The notes beneath the pieces are model-generated. The model searched no databases. It had not been told where the DNA came from and saw only the letters and a program-made list of their open reading frames with translations. From positions 1,612,001 to 1,676,000 of the forward strand of contig JANTQA010000026.1 in assembly GCA_027625915.1 (NCBI GenBank): 64,000 bases of DNA, read 5' to 3'. Every line of letters begins with the position of its first letter. The stretch's first letter is position 1. Source of the DNA: Anaeramoeba flamelloides. Its lineage: Eukaryota; Metamonada; Anaeramoebidae. Positions 59,397 through 64,000 of the stretch are shown piece by piece. The translations under genes were made by a program, and so were the position numbers.

Positions 59397-60574
59397 TACT
59401 TATTAGGATTTCAAATAGTTGGATGTGATGGAATTGGAGAAGTGAGTATGATTATATTTTATCAAATTTTAAACCACAAAATAGCTAAAAGTTTTATTCC
59501 AAGAATCTATAATTATCTTCTCAAAAAAAACTATTTATTATAAAAAAAAATAAAAATTGAACCAATTTTATCAATTCTTTTCATTTTTTTTATATTGTTT
59601 AAGTTACTAAAAAAAAAATAACAAATAATTTTTTTTAAAAAAATTTTAAGAGAATCAACGATCACATACCACAAAAATAAAAGACTCTTTTCTAACCCCC
59701 TCTCAAATTTTTATTGTGTCTTATATTGGAGTTACACCCTTAAACCACCTAAAAACTAATATTTTTTTTGAATAAAAAACTTTTATTGATACATTGAACA
59801 TTGATCATAATGTGGAAAAAGAGGATTATATATATATATATATATATAGTTATATATATGTGATTAGTTTCTTTATGAGTATCAGTTTTTTTGATCTAAA
59901 ACTTGCTTTTTTTTATGATTATTTAGTTTGAAAACATATTCTTAATAAATCTGTCCACCCTAATTTAGTAAGCAAAGTACGAGGGATCGATCGAGTTGTA
60001 ATCATAAATAGTGAGCTAATAATTTATTGGAAAATTTTTTTATTGGGGTTTGCGCTTATTTCAAGTATTTAAAATCTTTCAGACTAATGCATTCCCAAAT
60101 ACAACAATTTAGAAACTATTGAGAACGATCTTTTTCTCCCAGCCAGGAGTTAAGGAATAAGGTTTTAGGCTTTCATTTCCAAAATAAAAAAGAGTTTTTC
60201 CATTTTAAATTAAAATTTATTTTCACGATTATAAAAGGTTTTTTCAAACGAAATTCAAATATTTTCTAATTGCCAATTTTATAATAACTTCACATAGAAA
60301 ATACATTTTCTCATTTAATAAAGATTATAATATCAACAATTATTATTTTAGATATTTTACAATATAAGATGAAAAACCACTTTTCTAGGATCTCTTTAGA
60401 TTTTTTTCCCATTTCTAATCATAAAAAAAATACGTAATACCCCTTTCTTTACAGTTAAGAGGTCAAACTGTGAACCATCAAAATTGTTTTAAATTTAATA
60501 TATATCTTTCAAACCACTAATCTTTTATTTTGATTATTCAAGAATTATTTAATTTTTTAAATTGGAATATTTCC
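59397..60574. other. AT-rich non-coding stretch
   Basis: No supported gene. A (TA)n tract lies at about 59829-59848. The short plus-strand frame 59358-59543 overlaps the weak candidate on the other strand and has no support. Confidence 0.45.
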
Positions 60575-61010
60575 TTTAAATTCTGGAAAAGTACAATTAA
60601 GTTTTCTTTAGTTTTCTTTTTATTTTGAAAATCAATAGATTGTTTAATGAAACATAAAATTATAGCAAAAACCACAATTAGGTTTTTTTTACTATTGAAA
60701 TTAAAAGAAAATTACTTGAATTTTCATTTTATTTTTTTAATCAAAAGAAAAAATATACATTCTACAACACTCTACGACACTTGATGACATTTCCATAGTA
60801 TTTTTTAAATTTTTTAAAACAGTCTTTAGCTTCTCGAGAATTTCCCAAATTTAAAAAAAAAGCTGTTAGTTTTTCCAGAATTTAAAAGAATTGAGTAAAA
60901 TATTAAAAATTTCCACATTATTTTGAATTCTGGAAAACCAAGACACTCTACAACAATTGAACACACTCTATGGTACTTAGTGGACATTTTTCTTAGATCC
61001 CCCCCCCCTA
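60575..61010 (+). repeat. Foldback repeat, copy 6
   Basis: It has TTTAAATTCTGGAAAAGTAC, CCAGAATTTAAAAGAATTGA and TTTGAATTCTGGAAAACC hairpin arms, and ACACTCTACGACACTTGATG related to the tail of the 9571-9970 copy. It ends near a C-run at about 61000. Confidence 0.6.
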
Positions 61011-61038
61011 GAATTTATTAGAATATAGTAAAATAATA

Positions 61039-61235
61039 CAGTCACTTTCCAATTTAAGGTACAAACTTTCAACGTAATTTAAGGCACAAAAATATCTCAA
61101 ATTAAGGCACAAAATTGGGATTTTTTTTATTTTACAAATTATTTTACTAGAATCTGAATTTTGAGCCTTAATTTAAGATTTTTTTTGAGCCTTAATTTTG
61201 GTTTAAATTTTGTACCTTAAATTTGAAACTGACTG
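61039..61235 (+). mobile_element. Palindromic MITE (Tc1/mariner-like), copy 6
   Basis: The 197-bp element is flanked by TA (61037-61038 and 61236-61237). Ends are CAGTCACTTTCCA and TTTGAAACTGACTG. It is more diverged than copies 2-4 but has the same length. Confidence 0.85.
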
Positions 61236-61365
61236 TATGTTTTACTAGATTTTTTTGAATTCTTGAAATCAATGGTTAGATAATAATACCCACATGTAAT
61301 TTTTCCCCTCTTTTTCGGTTTTATTAAACAAGTATATCATTTTCAAAACAATTAGTGATTTTCTA

Positions 61366-61533
61366 TTTAAGGGACTAATCTATATTAAACATTTTCACCC
61401 CAATTTAATAGAGATTGAGAAAAAATTTTCCAATAACATAGATTTCAAAAAACCTGTCTAATTTCATATTAAACATATTTCTGGATAAGGAATCCTTATT
61501 TAGAAATTGGTCAAAAAAAAAAAATAATAGAGA
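61366..61533 (+). repeat. Well-conserved dispersed repeat, family H copy 2
   Basis: It is a close match to 11641-11807, including GATAAGGAATCCTTATTTAG and the A-tract plus TAATAGAGA end. Confidence 0.6.
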
Positions 61534-61702
61534 CGAATTCACAAAGTAAATATCCGACTTTTCATTAAACTAAACTTCATTTTCCAAACACTCGGATAAA
61601 ACAATCACCTACAACCACTGTTAACCCCACATACACCCAGTCTGTGTTACACGTTAACACAATATACAGTATAACAACAGAAGAATTAAATAAAAAGTAA
61701 AT

Positions 61703-61758
61703 ACAGCCAGTTCCTTAAATTACGTTGAAAGTTTGTGCCTTAAAAGTGGAACTGACTG
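61703..61758 (+). mobile_element. Palindromic MITE remnant, copy 7
   Basis: Only 56 bp remain between TA flanks: CAGCCAGTTCC joined directly to the right arm TTAAATTACGTTGAAAGT and the end GTGGAACTGACTG. It looks like an internal deletion that kept both termini. Confidence 0.8.
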
Positions 61759-63261
61759 TATAAATTATTATCAATTTCTTGGAAAAACTGATTTGAAAAA
61801 AAAAAAAAACAATAATTTCTTGATATTAAAAGTATTTGATAAAGCCAATTTAATATTTCAGCTGTAACTTTTCTTAAAATTATTTATTTTAAAAATTAAA
61901 TATAAAATCAAAATCAGAGAAATCAAATCTTTATTTCTTAGAGCTTCACTAATAAAAAATAGTTTATTTTTACACATATTTTTTAATTACCGAAAATCAT
62001 ACCTCTCTGACTTATTAACAACTTTATAAACAAGAGGAAAAAATGAGATAAAGTTAAAAATAGAGTAAGTTTTTTTGATAACTAGGATTTTAATGATAAA
62101 AATAGTAAACGAGTACCTTCGATATCCTAAATATTCCCTTCCAAAAATAATTACTCAATCTTTACATTTTATTAAGGTCTGCTGCCCCTAAATAATGAAA
62201 AAAATGAAAAAAAAAAATTATATATTTATCTTTAATTACCAATCAAACAATCAATATGTCTTAATTTATATCCATAAGATATGTATATCTATTTATTTGT
62301 CGATCTACCCACACCTAAATATTATAAAACCCATCGAATAAAGATCAAAAATATTTCTATAACAAAAAAAAAAAAAAAATTTTATTGTGATAATCATCAT
62401 AGAATAAAACCAAGACTAAAAAAAAACCCCAACCAATACTTATTTATTTATTTTTTTTAACATTTTATACCTCTCCATTGATCAATCATAGATTCAGATT
62501 TCTGAAGAAAAAATTTCAAAAAATTCATATTTTAATACAATCAAATAACCTTTAAAATTTGTACCAAGCCCAAGATCGATCAGCAAAGAACCAAAATAAC
62601 AAGTTGCCATACCTAATACAAGATAATCTTTTTTTCAAATTTGATGGTATGTAAACCTTTATGCTTTGATAAACAAGGAAAAAAATCTCAAAGACTTTAC
62701 AACAATAGGATATTTTCACTCATAGTTTATATGTCAAGTTTAAATAGTAATGTGAGACATTAAGAATGATTTGAAAAGAACTTTTAATTGATTGAAAATT
62801 TATTGACACACAAGAGGTAAACTTGCTTAAAGAGAATAGGAATTATAAATAACAAAATTTTCTTATTAAAGGTACTTTGTCTGTTTTTTAGAATTAATTT
62901 GATTATAAAAGATGGAAAATGTCTCTATTTCAAACTGAAGATTCCTTCAAATGTTTATAGCAGTGTATTTTTATCAAATTGGGAATTATTTAGAAGACAA
63001 ATATTGAAGAAAATATTTTTTTGGTTACAATTAAATTTTTTCTTATTTGAGCTAAAACCATTACAAACATTTTGCAAATTTATGATTCTTTCTTTTTAAC
63101 ATAAATTAAAAACTCTTTGATCAGATTAAATATGGATGAAAACCACCATTTCTTTTTTTTAAATCAGGATTAGAGCAGAAATTTAGTTTTTCCAAAAGTT
63201 TTTAAAAATATTTTTCACATTTTTTCTTCTGTTTAACTCAATTATTATCTTCGAAATTCAA
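61759..63261. other. Non-coding stretch before the B-box gene
   Basis: No supported gene. A frame at 62899-63099 follows a good acceptor-like tract (CTGTTTTTTAG at about 62891) and contains LYFKLKIPSNVYSSVFLSNW, but it lacks an ATG and a partner exon. It could be an orphan exon or element fragment. Confidence 0.4.
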
Positions 63262-63543
63262 ATGTCAAAAAAAGATACTTTCCCACCAACAGGATTCCAA
63301 CAACTTTATTCTGAAAATGAAATCCAACCAGACATCAGTGTTTCTGATCTTTGTGAAAACTGTTTGGAAGAAAAAAAAGAAGTTGCATCCAAGTTTTTTT
63401 GCCTCTCTTGTAAAATGAGTTTTTGTGAGGAATGTAACAAAACTGCGCATACACTTTCAGTCTTAAAAAAGCATCAACGTATTAAAATAAAGAAGGGTAC
63501 TTTCTAAAATCCTTTATGATTTTTTTTCTCCTTACCAACCAAA

Positions 63544-63578
<35 letters not shown>

Positions 63579-64000
63579 TTAACAAATATCTATAGGAACC
63601 CTTGAAAAAGAAGAAGGGTCCTTGGAAAGGTTTTGTTATAAACACAATAAAAACTTGCGAGTGTTTTGTTTTAATTGTGAGCAACTAATCTGCACGAATT
63701 GCGCATTTAGCAACCATGAAGATCACGAAATCAAAACGATTGACATTGCAAGCAAGCAATACAAATTAAAGAATCTTGACGCAGTTCCGCAGACACTTAA
63801 ACGGAAAGAAGACTTTGTGACAAAGGTACAGCAAGAAAAGGAAATGATCACACAGAAACTTGATCAAAGATTGAAAGATCTGGATGAAAAAAGGGATCTC
63901 TTAATCAAGAAAATTGAACAAGTTGTGCACAATTTGAAGGAAACAATTACTGACGAAGAAATGAAAAAGTTAAAACTATTGTTTGAACAAGAACAAAAAG
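63262..64000 (+). CDS. Tandem B-box zinc-finger, coiled-coil protein (5' part)
   Basis: Exon 1 is 63262-63496 and exon 2 runs from 63596 past the window edge. The 99-bp intron has a GTACTT donor, a long poly-A tract and a ATCTATAG acceptor, and the phase is kept in Gly79. The visible 213 residues carry a first B-box-like finger (C31, C34, C47, C50, C55, C58, H63, H71) and a canonical second B-box (C92-x2-H95, C103-x2-C106, C111-x2-C114, H119-x2-H122). From about 135 onward it is a highly charged coiled coil. There is no RING finger before the B-boxes, so this is a TRIM-like architecture without the E3 module, and the C-terminal domain is outside the window. B-boxes mediate protein interaction and oligomerisation. 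No specific pathway can be named. Confidence 0.9.

Noticed and set aside
1-64000. CRISPR arrays, rRNA or tRNA genes, and recognisable reverse transcriptase, integrase or capsid genes
   Set aside because: I looked across the window and saw no supporting motifs. Very diverged copies could be missed without a profile search.

Overview
The window is very AT-rich eukaryotic DNA. It has spliced genes with GT-AG introns, long homopolymer and (TA)n tracts, and many short non-coding mobile elements. Nothing looks bacterial: there are no operons and no Shine-Dalgarno sites. Histones, WD40 propellers, a tandem B-box protein and a multi-pass membrane protein in such AT-rich DNA point to a free-living protist. 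The B-box protein and the lysine-rich style are reminiscent of Anaeramoeba-type metamonads, but that placement is a guess. I saw no tRNA, rRNA or CRISPR array and no recognisable reverse transcriptase, integrase or capsid gene.

Layout. 0-3.8 kb: mobile elements. 3.86-9.46 kb (minus): a membrane protein of about 973 aa in two exons around a 2.7 kb intron. 9.5-14.3 kb: foldback and TIR elements. 14.8-16.7 kb: coding-like fragments, some resembling eIF4E, apparently decayed. 16.7-22.9 kb: repeats. 23.0-32.65 kb and 38.8-47.15 kb (plus): two paralogous WD40 genes. Each encodes a 314-aa seven-bladed propeller from three exons, with second introns of 8.6 and 7.3 kb that have collected different mobile elements. 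47-55 kb: more elements. 55.74-56.28 kb: histone H3 with a greatly enlarged tail. 57.84-58.15 kb: histone H4. 58.3-63.2 kb: elements and empty DNA. 63.26 kb to the end: the start of a tandem B-box/coiled-coil gene.

The standout is the H3 gene. Its globular core is ordinary, but the N-terminal tail is roughly doubled by 22 Gly-X-Lys triplets. These surround a preserved R-K-S-T-G-G-K (K9/K14) motif and replace the K18-K36 part of the canonical tail. The encoding DNA is a 9-bp repeat with regularly spaced GGG tracts that fit a G-quadruplex pattern. The H4 gene 1.6 kb downstream is conventional apart from a slightly shorter tail.

The second theme is mobile DNA. At least ten short element families recur, including a 197-bp near-palindromic MITE with TA target duplications (four full-length copies plus variants), nested insertions, and presence/absence differences between the paralogous WD40 introns.
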